A DNA stretch of 64,000 nucleotides from Streptomyces nymphaeiformis (GTDB taxonomy: Bacteria > Actinomycetota > Actinomycetes > Streptomycetales > Streptomycetaceae). Positions 34,627-43,351 of the stretch are shown here, one piece after another. Position 1 is the first letter of the stretch; each line of letters opens with the position of its first letter. The DNA is taken from the NCBI RefSeq assembly GCF_014203895.1, contig NZ_JACHJY010000001.1, positions 806,001-870,000 of the forward strand, given 5' to 3'. The position numbers and the translations under genes were made by a program. The notes under the pieces were generated by a model. That model ran no database searches and was not told the origin of the DNA. It was given only the letters and a program-made list of their open reading frames with translations.

Positions 34627-36738
34627 TCAGCGGCCCGCCGGGGTCCAGTGGAGGCGGGCGTCCAGGCCTATGGCCGCCACCCCGTCCGTGCCGGCGTCCG
34701 GGGCACCCGAGAAGAGGAACTTCTCCAGCGTCCACACCGGGCGCGACCCGGAGCGGCCGTGCGGGGCCGTCGCCAGGAAGCCCGTGCGGGAGCGGACCGC
34801 GACCAGGCCGTCGCCGCCGCTCACCGGGCCGTAGCCCGCGACGCCGGTGCCGGGCAGCTCCGTGACCGGCGACACCGGGCCCGTACCGGAGAAGTCGGCG
34901 CTGCGCAGGTCGCCGGAGGCCGGCTTGCGGAACCAGAGCCGCACGCCCTCCCCGTCCGGAGCCGCGCTCGCGCTCAGCGCGAGGGTCGTCGGCGGCAGCC
35001 CGGTCGCCGCCGGCCCCGCCAGCGGCTCGCCGGGGCTCTGCGCGGCCCAGGCGAGGACGGTCTTCGGGGTGCTGGCGAACACGTACCCGCGGCCCTCCGC
35101 GTCCGTCGCCGCCACCGGGTCGCCGTACACGTCCGTGCCGCCCAGGGGCCGCCACGGGTCCCAGTCGCCGTCCGTCCGCTGCTCACGGGCCGTCAGCCGG
35201 TGGCGGCTGTCGCGCAGGACCACCGTGGCCAGGCCGTCGGGGGCCACGGTCACGGCGGGCGCGCTGATGTCCGAGGTCCCCGAGGCGTCGTCCGGCTCGG
35301 GCGTGCCGAGCGAGAGCCAGGGGCCGAAGCCGCCGCCCGGCTCGTCCTGGACGGTGGTGACCACCTCGCGCCGGTAGTCGGTCGCGGAGTCGCCGAGCGT
35401 CGTACGGGTCCCGAAGACGGCTATCCGGCCGTCCGGCAGGGTCACCGAGGTGACCCCGCTGTCGAGTCCGCCGCCGGGCAGCAGCTCCGGGCCCCGCCAG
35501 GCCACGGCGTCGGCCGGCTTCCGCCAGGCCGCGAGGCGCCCGTCGAGGACGGAGAAGGCGTGCAGCCCGCCGTCCCGGTCGCGCTGCACCCAGGACGTGG
35601 AGGTGCCCCGGGCGTACCGGACGGTCTGCGTCCAGCCCCGCCCGCCGGGCCGCGCGGCCACCTTCAGGTCGCCGCAGCCCGCGTCGGTGCCGCAGTCGTG
35701 GACCCCGTCCAGCCAGGCGTACGTCTTCACGGTCCGCAGCTTCGCGTCGGCCGTCTCGGGGTCGAGGGTGTGCGGCAGGACGCTCGTCGGGTAGCCGAGG
35801 TAGTTCTGCACGCCGACGTGCGGGTGCCCGGGCAGCTCGGCGTACCGGGCCAGCGCGCTCTGCACGAACCGCGCCCCGTACAGGTGGTCCTGGTGGTCGC
35901 GGAACCTCCCGGTCTTCGGGTAGGTGCCGGGGCTCGGGTCCTGCATCCGGACGAAGGTCGGCCGGAAGCGCTCCAGGATCCCGGTCAGCGTGGCGACGAC
36001 CTGCTCCTTCGTGTACGCGAAGTCGGTCGGGACCGGCGTGCCGGCGGCGCGCTGCGAGGCGAGCACGCCGATCCGGCCGTTCCACAGGCCGTGCAGGCTG
36101 TACGGGCGGTCGCCGTTGACGGAGCCGGCCTCGCGCAGCTGCAGCCACACCAGCCTGATCTGCGGCCGGGCGCGCAGGGTGTCCAGCTCGGCCCAGCCGC
36201 CGCCCTTCGTGGGTATCGCGGACCGGTCCCAGGGGCTGGTCCTGCTGCCCGTCGCCATCTCGGCGTAGGCGGCCCTTATGCCGTTCTGCCGGGCCTCGGC
36301 GTAGCCCGCCTTGTCGGGCGCGGCGGCCTTGGCGTCGCGCGGGCGCGCGTTGACCCCGTCGGACTCGCCTGCGGTCAGGTAGACGCCGGTGAGGGGGTTT
36401 CCGGAGTGGAGGGACTGGGACACGTCCGGGTTCATGAAGAACAGGTCGTCGTCCGGATGGGCGACGATCTGCACCACGGACACCGGCGGCCGGACGCCCC
36501 TGACGGGCCGTCCGGGCTTCCCCGACTTCCCGTGCGCGTCGGCCGGCAGGGCCTTCGCGCGCACGTGCTCCCCGGCCCCCGTGCCCTCCGCCGCCCGGGC
36601 CGAGGGCGCGTGCGGCGTCCCCGTCAGCGAGAGGATCCCGACGAACGCGCCGCCCACCAGGGCGGCCGCCACCACCGTCGCGGCGGCCTTGCGGCGGGAC
36701 GGGAGGGCGGGGCGGGGGCGGAGCCGGCGCATGGGCAT
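34627..36738 (-). CDS. Secreted PIG-L family deacetylase with beta-propeller-like C-terminus
   Basis: 703 residues from the ATG at 36738 (a GTG seven codons upstream is possible). A membrane helix (about 20-40) anchors or exports it. The PIG-L/LmbE domain follows: VAHPDDDLFF with zinc-site His94 and Asp97, LTAGESDG, and the DHQDHL histidines farther on. The family removes N-acetyl groups from GlcNAc-type sugars. The C-terminal half (about 330-703) has repeated motifs with short Trp/Phe-containing strands such as ERVWFRKPASG- and GRGYVFASTPKT-like units, suggesting a beta-propeller or lectin domain. This long secreted form is a streptomycete type, and it is much longer than the usual 230-residue PIG-L enzymes. 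Confidence 0.82.
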   Translation of the reverse strand: MPMRRLRPRPALPSRRKAAATVVAAALVGGAFVGILSLTGTPHAPSARAAEGTGAGEHVRAKALPADAHGKSGKPGRPVRGVRPPVSVVQIVAHPDDDLFFMNPDVSQSLHSGNPLTGVYLTAGESDGVNARPRDAKAAAPDKAGYAEARQNGIRAAYAEMATGSRTSPWDRSAIPTKGGGWAELDTLRARPQIRLVWLQLREAGSVNGDRPYSLHGLWNGRIGVLASQRAAGTPVPTDFAYTKEQVVATLTGILERFRPTFVRMQDPSPGTYPKTGRFRDHQDHLYGARFVQSALARYAELPGHPHVGVQNYLGYPTSVLPHTLDPETADAKLRTVKTYAWLDGVHDCGTDAGCGDLKVAARPGGRGWTQTVRYARGTSTSWVQRDRDGGLHAFSVLDGRLAAWRKPADAVAWRGPELLPGGGLDSGVTSVTLPDGRIAVFGTRTTLGDSATDYRREVVTTVQDEPGGGFGPWLSLGTPEPDDASGTSDISAPAVTVAPDGLATVVLRDSRHRLTAREQRTDGDWDPWRPLGGTDVYGDPVAATDAEGRGYVFASTPKTVLAWAAQSPGEPLAGPAATGLPPTTLALSASAAPDGEGVRLWFRKPASGDLRSADFSGTGPVSPVTELPGTGVAGYGPVSGGDGLVAVRSRTGFLATAPHGRSGSRPVWTLEKFLFSGAPDAGTDGVAAIGLDARLHWTPAGR

Positions 36739-36849
36739 GTGTCGGTGGCGTGCTTTCACGAGAGGTCGGAAGGGCGGGACCGTCCCGCGGAAGGCAAGAC
36801 GAACTTTCAAGGAATACGGTTCATTCAGTCTGAAAAGCGAATGATGTGC

Positions 36850-36981
36850 GGGACATCACGTGTGATCCACCGCGGGACGTACGGGACGTCAGGTCCGATC
36901 CGCCGCCGGACGCGCGGGACGTCACGTGTGATCCACCGCCGGACGCGCGGGACGCCACGCGTGATCCACCGCGAACCACCG
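36850..36981. repeat. Four tandem 33-bp units between the PIG-L and glnE genes
   Basis: Units at 36850-36882, 36883-36915, 36916-36948 and 36949-36981 share GGGACGTCACGTGTGATCCA-type sequence, with units 1 and 4 more diverged. Each contains a near-palindrome (ATCACGTGTGAT or related). They lie 88-220 bases before the glnE start in an otherwise featureless 330-bp gap. The length, 33 bp, is 11 codons, and the reverse frame encodes 11-residue repeats, but no start or ribosome site supports translation. Confidence 0.9.
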
Positions 36982-37068
36982 GCCTGGACACCCGTGCCCC
37001 CCGCGCCGGATAGGCTCGATGTCCGGGGTTCGTCCCCGGGTTCGGACCTGCTCGGAGGGAGCGGCGGA

Positions 37069-40056
37069 ATGACGGTGCCGGGACGCAGGAGCAGCACGTT
37101 CTCACGTCTGCTGCGGCACGGGTTCACCGACCCCTCGGGGGCCGAGCGCCTCCTCGACCTGCCCGAACTGTCCGCGCTGCGCGACGACCCCGTCCTCCTC
37201 GACGCCCTCGGCGCCACCGCCGACCCCGACCTCGCCCTGCGCGGCCTGGTCCGGCTCGTCGAGGCGCAGGCCGAGACGGAGCGGCAGACCCTCACCACCA
37301 CGCTGCTCTCCGCGAAGCCCTTCCGGGACCGGCTCCTCGGCGTCCTCGGCGCCTCCGAGGCGCTCGCCGACCACCTCGCCCGGCACCCCCGCGACTGGGA
37401 GTCCCTCGTCACGTACGAGGCGGCCGACCTGCACCCGGGGGTCGCCGAGTTCGAGCAGGGGCTCGCCGAGGCCACCGACGCGGTCTCGCTGCGGGTCGCC
37501 TACCGCCGCTGCCTCCTCGCCATAGCGGCCCGTGACGTGTGCGGCACCACCGACGTCGCCCAGGCCGCCGCCGAACTCGCCGACCTGGCGACGGCGACGC
37601 TGCGCGCCGCGCTCGCCATCGCCCGTTCGGCCGAACCCGCCGACGCCGCCATGTGCCGGCTCGCGGTCATCGCGATGGGCAAGTGCGGCGGCCACGAACT
37701 GAACTACGTCTCCGACGTGGACGTCATCTTCGTCGGGGAGCCCACCGAGGGCGCCGACGAGGGCAAGGCGATCCAGGCCGCGACCCGGCTCGCCTCCCAC
37801 CTGATGCGGATCTGCTCCGAGACCACCGTCGAGGGCACCATCTGGCCGGTCGACGCCAATCTGCGCCCCGAAGGCCGCAACGGCCCCCTCGTCCGCACCC
37901 TCTCCTCCCACCTCGCCTACTACCAGCGGTGGGCGAAGACCTGGGAGTTCCAGGCGCTGCTCAAGGCGCGCGCGGTCGCCGGCGACCCCGAGCTCGGCGC
38001 CCAGTACATCGACGCCGTCTCCCCGCTCGTCTGGCAGGCCGCCGAGCGCGAGAACTTCGTCCCCGACGTGCAGAAGATGCGCCGCCGCGTCGTCGACAAC
38101 ATCCCCGCCGCCCAGGTCGAGCGCGAACTCAAGCTCGGCCCCGGCGGCCTCAGGGACGTCGAGTTCGCCGTCCAGCTCCTCCAGCTCGTGCACGGCCGCA
38201 GCGACGCCACCCTGCACAGCGGCACCACCCTCGACGCGCTCGCCGCCCTCGCCGCCGGCGGCTACGTCGGCCGCGCCGACGCCTCCCAGCTCGACGAGGC
38301 GTACCGCTTCCTGCGCGCCATGGAGCACCGCATCCAGCTCTACCGGCTGCGCCGCACCCACCTCGTCCCCGAGGACGAGACCGACCTGCGCCGCCTCGGC
38401 CGCTCCCTCGGACTGCGCACCGACCCGGTCGTCGAGCTCAACAAGGAGTGGAAGCGGCACGCCGCCGTCGTCCGCCGGCTGCACGAGAAGCTCTTCTACC
38501 GGCCGCTGCTCGACGCCGTCGCCCAGCTCGCCCCCGGCGAGATCCGGCTCAGCCCGAGGGCCGCGGGACAGCGCCTCGAGGCGCTCGGGTACGCGGACCC
38601 CGCCGCCGCCCTGCGCCACCTGGAGGCACTGGCCTCCGGGGTGAGCCGGAAGGCCGCCATCCAGCGGACCCTGCTCCCGGTGCTGCTCGGCTGGTTCGCC
38701 GACTCGGCCGACCCGGACGCCGGACTCCTCGGCTTCCGCAAGGTCTCCGACGCCCTCGGCAAGACCCCCTGGTACCTGCGGCTGCTCCGCGACGAGGGCG
38801 CCGCCGCCGAGAACCTCGCCCGGGTCCTGTCCGCCGGACGCCTCGCCCCCGACCTGCTGCTCCGCGCCCCCGAGGCCGTCGCGATCCTCGGCGACCCGGA
38901 AGGACTGAAGCCGCGCGGCCGGGACCACCTGGAGCAGGAGGTCCTCGCCGCGGTGGGCCGCGCGGACGACGCCGAGCACGCGGTCGCGGCCGCCCGCGGG
39001 GTCCGCCGCAGGGAGCTGTTCCGTACCGCCGCGGCCGACCTCATCGGCTCGTACGGCACCGAGGACAACCCCCGCGAGCAGGACCCGGGCGCCCTCGTCG
39101 ACCGGGTGGGGGAGGCCGTCACCGACCTCAACGCGGCGACGATCGCCGGCGCCCTGCGGGCCGCCGTGCGCGCCGAGTGGGGCGAGGAGCTGCCGACCCG
39201 GTTCGCGGTCATCGGCATGGGCCGCTTCGGCGGCCACGAGCTGGGATACGGCTCCGACGCCGACGTCCTGTTCGTGCACGAGCCCCGCGAGGGCGTCGAC
39301 GAGCAGGAGGCGGGCCGGGCCGCGAACCGGGTGGTCACCGAGATGCGCCGGCTGCTCCAGCTGCCCACGGCCGATCCGCCGCTCCTGATCGACGCGGACC
39401 TGCGCCCGGAGGGCAAGAGCGGCCCCCTCGTGCGCACCCTGAAGTCGTACGGGGCCTACTACCGCCGCTGGTCGCTCGTCTGGGAGAGCCAGGCGCTGCT
39501 GCGCGCCGCGCCCATGGCGGGCGACCGGGAACTGGCCGACCGGTTCATCGAGCTCGTCGACCCGCTGCGGTACCCGGCCGAAGGGCTCGGCGAGGACGCG
39601 GTCCGCGAGATCCGCCGCCTCAAGGCCCGGATGGAGTCCGAGCGGCTGCCGCGCGGCGCCGACCCGACCCTCCACGCCAAGCTCGGGCGCGGCGGCCTCA
39701 GCGACGTCGAGTGGACGGTCCAGCTGCTCCAGATGCGGCACGGCTGGGTCGAGCCGGGCCTGCGGACGACGCGTACCCGCGAGGCCCTGGCCGCCGCCCA
39801 CGCGGCGGGCCTGATCCCGACCGAGGAGGCGCAGACCCTCGACGAGGCCTGGGTCCTCGCCACCCGTGTGCGCAACGCGGTGATGCTGGTCCGCGGCCGC
39901 CCCGGCGACACCTTCCCCTCGGACCCGCGCGAGCTCGCCGCGGTGGGGCGTTACCTGGGGTACGAGTCGGGGCACGTCGGCGAGATGGTCGACGACTACC
40001 GCCGCATCACCCGCCGGGCCAGGGCGGTCGTCGAGGAGCTGTTCTACGGGGCGTAG
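37069..40056 (+). CDS. glnE: Bifunctional glutamine-synthetase adenylyltransferase/deadenylase
   Basis: 995 residues. Two nucleotidyltransferase domains: N-terminal deadenylase with AMGKCGGHELNYVSDVDVIF (catalytic Asp216/218), and C-terminal adenylyltransferase with GMGRFGGHELGYGSDADVLF (Asp730/732). They are joined by regulatory and helical linkers (LGPGGLRDVEFAVQ, LGRGGLSDVEWTVQ). It modifies the regulatory Tyr of glutamine synthetase I. Preceded by GGAGGGA at a good distance from the ATG. The end overlaps the convergent MarR gene by 13 bases. glnA2 is 6 kb upstream. Confidence 0.97.
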   Translation: MTVPGRRSSTFSRLLRHGFTDPSGAERLLDLPELSALRDDPVLLDALGATADPDLALRGLVRLVEAQAETERQTLTTTLLSAKPFRDRLLGVLGASEALADHLARHPRDWESLVTYEAADLHPGVAEFEQGLAEATDAVSLRVAYRRCLLAIAARDVCGTTDVAQAAAELADLATATLRAALAIARSAEPADAAMCRLAVIAMGKCGGHELNYVSDVDVIFVGEPTEGADEGKAIQAATRLASHLMRICSETTVEGTIWPVDANLRPEGRNGPLVRTLSSHLAYYQRWAKTWEFQALLKARAVAGDPELGAQYIDAVSPLVWQAAERENFVPDVQKMRRRVVDNIPAAQVERELKLGPGGLRDVEFAVQLLQLVHGRSDATLHSGTTLDALAALAAGGYVGRADASQLDEAYRFLRAMEHRIQLYRLRRTHLVPEDETDLRRLGRSLGLRTDPVVELNKEWKRHAAVVRRLHEKLFYRPLLDAVAQLAPGEIRLSPRAAGQRLEALGYADPAAALRHLEALASGVSRKAAIQRTLLPVLLGWFADSADPDAGLLGFRKVSDALGKTPWYLRLLRDEGAAAENLARVLSAGRLAPDLLLRAPEAVAILGDPEGLKPRGRDHLEQEVLAAVGRADDAEHAVAAARGVRRRELFRTAAADLIGSYGTEDNPREQDPGALVDRVGEAVTDLNAATIAGALRAAVRAEWGEELPTRFAVIGMGRFGGHELGYGSDADVLFVHEPREGVDEQEAGRAANRVVTEMRRLLQLPTADPPLLIDADLRPEGKSGPLVRTLKSYGAYYRRWSLVWESQALLRAAPMAGDRELADRFIELVDPLRYPAEGLGEDAVREIRRLKARMESERLPRGADPTLHAKLGRGGLSDVEWTVQLLQMRHGWVEPGLRTTRTREALAAAHAAGLIPTEEAQTLDEAWVLATRVRNAVMLVRGRPGDTFPSDPRELAAVGRYLGYESGHVGEMVDDYRRITRRARAVVEELFYGA

Positions 40057-40502
40057 GGGGCGCCTTCCGGGCCGTGGACGCGGAGCAGGAGTTCCCGGAG
40101 GACCCGTCGCTCCTCCGCGTCCAGCGGGGCGAGCACCTCGTCCTGGACGGCCCGCGCCTCGGCGTCGAGCTCCGTGAGGAGCGTCCGCCCGGCGGGGGTG
40201 AGGGTGACGAGGACCCTCCGCCGGTCCTCGGGGTCCCGGTCCCGCTCGACGTGGCCGCCGGCGGCGAGCTGCTCCACCACCTTCGCCATGTCGCTCGGGT
40301 CCACGCCGAGCCGGGCGACGAGGTCGCGCTGCGCGTGCGGGCCGAAGTCGGCGAGGGCGGCGAGGACCGCCATGTCCCACAGGCGCAGACCGCGCTCGGA
40401 CAGGCGCAGGGCGAGGCGGCTCCGGGCGGTCTTGCCCACCCGGGAGAGCAGATAGGTGCTGAGGCCCAGGAGGGAGGGCGGGGTGGCGCGGGCGGAAACC
40501 AT
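40044..40502 (-). CDS. MarR-family regulator
   Basis: 152 residues. Winged helix: DLVARLGVDPSDMAKVVEQLAAGGHVERDRDPEDRRRVLVTLTPAG-type segment (about 60-105) with the wing DPEDRRR. LRLSERGLRLWDMAVLAALADFGP is the dimer/helix 1-2 region. A GTGGGTgtcgACCCAC palindrome lies 28 bases upstream of its start, before the divergent VOC gene, suggesting autorepression and control of that gene. Overlaps the 3' end of glnE. Confidence 0.92.
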   Translation of the reverse strand: MVSARATPPSLLGLSTYLLSRVGKTARSRLALRLSERGLRLWDMAVLAALADFGPHAQRDLVARLGVDPSDMAKVVEQLAAGGHVERDRDPEDRRRVLVTLTPAGRTLLTELDAEARAVQDEVLAPLDAEERRVLRELLLRVHGPEGAPYAP

Positions 40503-40529
40503 GTACGGAATTCTAGGTCTTCTCCTATG

Positions 40530-40545
40530 GTGGGTGTCGACCCAC
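40530..40545. promoter_or_regulatory. Probable MarR operator
   Basis: GTGGGT and ACCCAC at 40530-40535 and 40540-40545 are exact inverse complements around GTCG. It lies between the divergent MarR gene (start 40502) and the VOC gene (start 40578). Confidence 0.6.
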
Positions 40546-40577
40546 TATCTGTTCATGGTTCGCCGAAGGAGCCCGCC

Positions 40578-40985
40578 GTGCACGTCCCGTACCCCCGACT
40601 CCTCGTCACCCGCTTCGCCGACTGCTTCCGGTTCTACGCGGCGGTCCTGCCCGCGCTGACAGGCGCGGACCTCGACAAGGGCGGCCCGGACGGGGCGTAC
40701 GCGAACTGGGAGGCGGACGGCCGGGCCGTCCTGGTGCTCTTCGACCGCTCCGCGATGGCCTCCGTCCTCGGCACCGGGGACCTGCCGGCCCGGCCGGAGC
40801 CGGCGCAGGACGCGGCGATGCTGGTCCTGCGGGTGGACGACGTCGACAAGGCGCTCGCCCTCTGCCTGGACGCCGGCGGCACCCCCGTGCTCGGCGCGAC
40901 GGACCGCCCGGAGTGGGGGCCCGGCCTGCGGACCGCGCATCTGCGCGACCCCGAGGGGCACCTCGTCGAGCTGCAGTCCTACTGA
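40578..40985 (+). CDS. VOC-family protein divergent from MarR
   Basis: 135 residues from a GTG with GAAGGAG 7-13 bases upstream; an upstream ATG at 40527 is less likely, because it lies within the operator. LLVTRFADCFRFYAAVLPAL and MLVLRVDDVDKALALCLD are the paired beta-alpha-beta units, and HLRDPEGHLVELQSY is the closing strand with the Glu ligand. Probable small-molecule binding or lyase enzyme under MarR control. Function unknown. Ends 10 bases from the PAP2 gene. Confidence 0.86.
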   Translation: MHVPYPRLLVTRFADCFRFYAAVLPALTGADLDKGGPDGAYANWEADGRAVLVLFDRSAMASVLGTGDLPARPEPAQDAAMLVLRVDDVDKALALCLDAGGTPVLGATDRPEWGPGLRTAHLRDPEGHLVELQSY

Positions 40986-40995
40986 TCGGCCCGGG

Positions 40996-41907
40996 TCACT
41001 TGCCGGAGCCGACCTGCTCCGCCTCGTCCCGCTCGCGGTCCGCCCTCGCCACCGGGGCCGGACCGCCCCGCTCGACGACGCCCACCGGCTCCACCAGCTT
41101 CGGCAGCCGGTGCGGGCGGGAGCCGTACCAGAAGTAGGAGACGGCGAAGCCGAAGGACAGGCAGAGCATGCCGCCGGCCGCGTCCAGCCAGAAGTGGTTG
41201 GCGGTGGAGACGATGACGACGAGCGTCGCCGCCGGGTAGAGCAGGCCGAGGATCTTCGCCCAGGGTGCCCGGGCGAGCAGGAAGATGGTCAGTCCGCACC
41301 AGAGCGACCAGCCGATGTGCATCGACGGCATCGCCGCGTACTGGTTCGACACGTGCTTGAGGTTGCCCGAGGCCATCGAGCCCCAGGTGTGGTGGACGAG
41401 CACCGTGTCGACGAAGTCCTGGCCGTTCATCAGCCGGGGCGGCGCGAGCGGGAACAGGTAGTAACCGACCAGTGCCACACCGGTGGTCGCGAACAGGACC
41501 GTACGGAACGCCGCGTAACGGCCCGGGTGCCCTCGGTAAAGCCAGGCGAGCACACCGATGGTGACGATGAAGTGCAGCGTCGCGTAGTAGTAGTTCATCG
41601 AGACGATCAGCCATGTCACCGAGTTCACGGCGTGGTTGACGGCGTGCTCGAAGGCGAGGCCGAGGGACTGCTCGGTCTTCCAGATCCAGTCGGCGTTCTT
41701 GAGCGCCTGGGCCTTCTGCTCCGGCACCGCGTTGCGGGTGAGGGAGTACAGCCAGTAACTCACCGCGATGAGCACGACCTCGAACCAGAGCGTGGGACGC
41801 CGGGGCGTGCGACCGCGCAGCCGCGCGAACCGTCCCTCGTCAGCCGCGATGGGTGACGACGACGGGGTCGTCCGGCTGTCCAAGCTCTTCACGGTCGTTT
41901 CACCCAT
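40996..41907 (-). CDS. PAP2-superfamily membrane phosphatase
   Basis: 303 residues with about six membrane helices. PAP2 motifs: PSMHIGWS (His197 as nucleophile partner) and STANHFWLDAAGG (His238, Asp242). The N-terminal basic segment and a C-terminal charged tail lie in the cytoplasm. The family dephosphorylates lipid or polyprenyl phosphates; inositol-phosphoceramide-synthase-like members also exist. On the same strand as malR, 75 bases downstream, so it may be read from the malR transcript. Confidence 0.87.
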   Translation of the reverse strand: MGETTVKSLDSRTTPSSSPIAADEGRFARLRGRTPRRPTLWFEVVLIAVSYWLYSLTRNAVPEQKAQALKNADWIWKTEQSLGLAFEHAVNHAVNSVTWLIVSMNYYYATLHFIVTIGVLAWLYRGHPGRYAAFRTVLFATTGVALVGYYLFPLAPPRLMNGQDFVDTVLVHHTWGSMASGNLKHVSNQYAAMPSMHIGWSLWCGLTIFLLARAPWAKILGLLYPAATLVVIVSTANHFWLDAAGGMLCLSFGFAVSYFWYGSRPHRLPKLVEPVGVVERGGPAPVARADRERDEAEQVGSGK

Positions 41908-41982
41908 AGCGAGAGAGTCTGCCAGATCCCGTCCCCCCGACCGATCATCCCTCGGTCGGGTTCCGGGTGCACCCGCTCCACC

Positions 41983-43017
41983 TCAGGAAGGAGTGCGCGC
42001 GGGCGACGGAGCCGATGCCGTCGAGCCGCGAACCACCAGCTCGGGCATGAAGACGAACTCGGAGTGCGGGGCCGGGGTGCCCCCCACCTCCTCCAGGAGC
42101 GCGCGCACCGCGGCCTGGCCCATCGCCTGCACGGGCTGGCGGATGGTGGTCAGCGGCGGGTCGGTGAACGCTATGAGCGGAGAGTCGTCGAAGCCGACGA
42201 CCGAGACGTCCCGGGGGACGTCGAGCCCCTGCTGCCGGGCCGCCCGGATCGCGCCGAGCGCCATCATGTCGCTCGCGCAGACGACGGCCGTGCAGCCGCG
42301 GGAGATCAGCGCCCCGGCCGCGGCCTGGCCGCCCTCCAGGGTGTAGAGGGAGTGCTGGATCAGCTCCTCGGACTCCTCCGGGGAGAGGCCGAACCGCTCC
42401 CGCATGCCCTGCTGGAATCCCTCGATCTTGCGCAGCACCGGCACGAACCGCTTCGGCCCGACGGCGAGGCCGATCCGGGTGTGCCCGAGCGCGGCCAGGT
42501 GCGTCACGGCCAGCTTCATCGCCGCCCGGTCGTCGGGGGAGACGAACGGCGCCTGGACCTTGGGGGAGAAGCCGTTGAGGAGGACGTACGGGACGCCCTT
42601 GCCGCGCAGCTGGTCGTAGCGCGTCATGTCGGCGGTCGTGTCGGCGTGCAGGCCGGACACGAAGATGATGCCGGCGACGCCGCGCTCCACCAGCATGTCG
42701 GTGAGTTCGTCCTCGGTGGACCCGCCGGGGGTCTGGGTGGCGAGGACCGGTGTGTACCCCTGCCGGGTCAGGGCCTGCCCGATGACCTGGGCGAGGGCGG
42801 GGAAGATCGGGTTGTCCAGCTCGGGGGTGATGAGGCCGACGAGCCCAGCGCTGCGCTGCCGCAGGCGCACGGGCCGCTCGTAGCCGAGCACGTCGAGCGC
42901 GGCAAGGACGGACTCGCGGGTGGCGGCGGCCACGCCCGGCTTGCCGTTGAGCACGCGGCTGACTGTGGCCTCACTGACCCCCGCCTGGGCTGCGATGTCG
43001 GAGAGCCGCGCGGTCAT
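41983..43017 (-). CDS. malR: LacI-family maltose regulon repressor MalR
   Basis: 344 residues. N-terminal helix-turn-helix LSDIAAQAGVSEATVSRVLN with hinge GVAAATRESVLAALDVLGYERP; ligand-binding domain with QTPGGSTEDEL, SGLHADT, NGFSPK, RIGLAVGPKRF and VVGFDDSPLIAFTDPPLTTIRQP. In S. coelicolor MalR represses malEFG and responds to maltodextrins; the divergent position to malE here is the same. Direct and inverted CTTGC motifs lie between them. Confidence 0.94.
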   Translation of the reverse strand: MTARLSDIAAQAGVSEATVSRVLNGKPGVAAATRESVLAALDVLGYERPVRLRQRSAGLVGLITPELDNPIFPALAQVIGQALTRQGYTPVLATQTPGGSTEDELTDMLVERGVAGIIFVSGLHADTTADMTRYDQLRGKGVPYVLLNGFSPKVQAPFVSPDDRAAMKLAVTHLAALGHTRIGLAVGPKRFVPVLRKIEGFQQGMRERFGLSPEESEELIQHSLYTLEGGQAAAGALISRGCTAVVCASDMMALGAIRAARQQGLDVPRDVSVVGFDDSPLIAFTDPPLTTIRQPVQAMGQAAVRALLEEVGGTPAPHSEFVFMPELVVRGSTASAPSPARTPS

Positions 43018-43095
43018 GAGGATGGACTGTACCGGTCACGGGGCGTATTGCCCACCGCTACCCCGAGGTCCGATCGATGCCGCCCTTCTGTAAGA

Positions 43096-43234
43096 CCTTG
43101 CAGTCCTTGCGGGCGTCTTTCGGGGGCATTCATGATCGAAAGGGGCCCGACTGCCCCTGTCAAGCGGCCCTCCGGCAACCTTAGGGACACACGAATGTAA
43201 CGATCGCCGGTCCTTGCAGAAAGTTCTCGCAAGG
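43096..43234. promoter_or_regulatory. malR-malE regulatory region with MalR-like boxes
   Basis: CCTTGCAG at 43096-43103 and CCTTGCGG at 43105-43112 are direct repeats nine bases apart. A second cluster has CCTTGCAG at 43212-43219 and the inverse CTCGCAAGG at 43226-43234. They lie in the 334-bp gap between the divergent malR and malE genes. CTTGCAG-like repeats are the reported MalR sites in streptomycetes, as I recall; the roles of the two clusters (malE, or malR itself) are inferred. The rest of the gap shows no other clear structure. Confidence 0.65.
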
Positions 43235-43351
43235 TCTTTCGGCGCGTTTTCATCCCTGTTACGTTCCTGGCAACCCGGAGCGCCGCGAGGGAGCGGTCGC
43301 ATGAGGAAGGTTCCAGCCCCTCGTCTCCCCGGGATCATTGAAGGAGTTCAC

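Noticed and set aside
36821..37105. Reverse-strand frame coding 11-residue repeats (GGGSHVTSRAS type)
   Set aside because: It is simply the translation of the 33-bp DNA repeat. There is no start signal, and the composition is unlike neighbouring genes.
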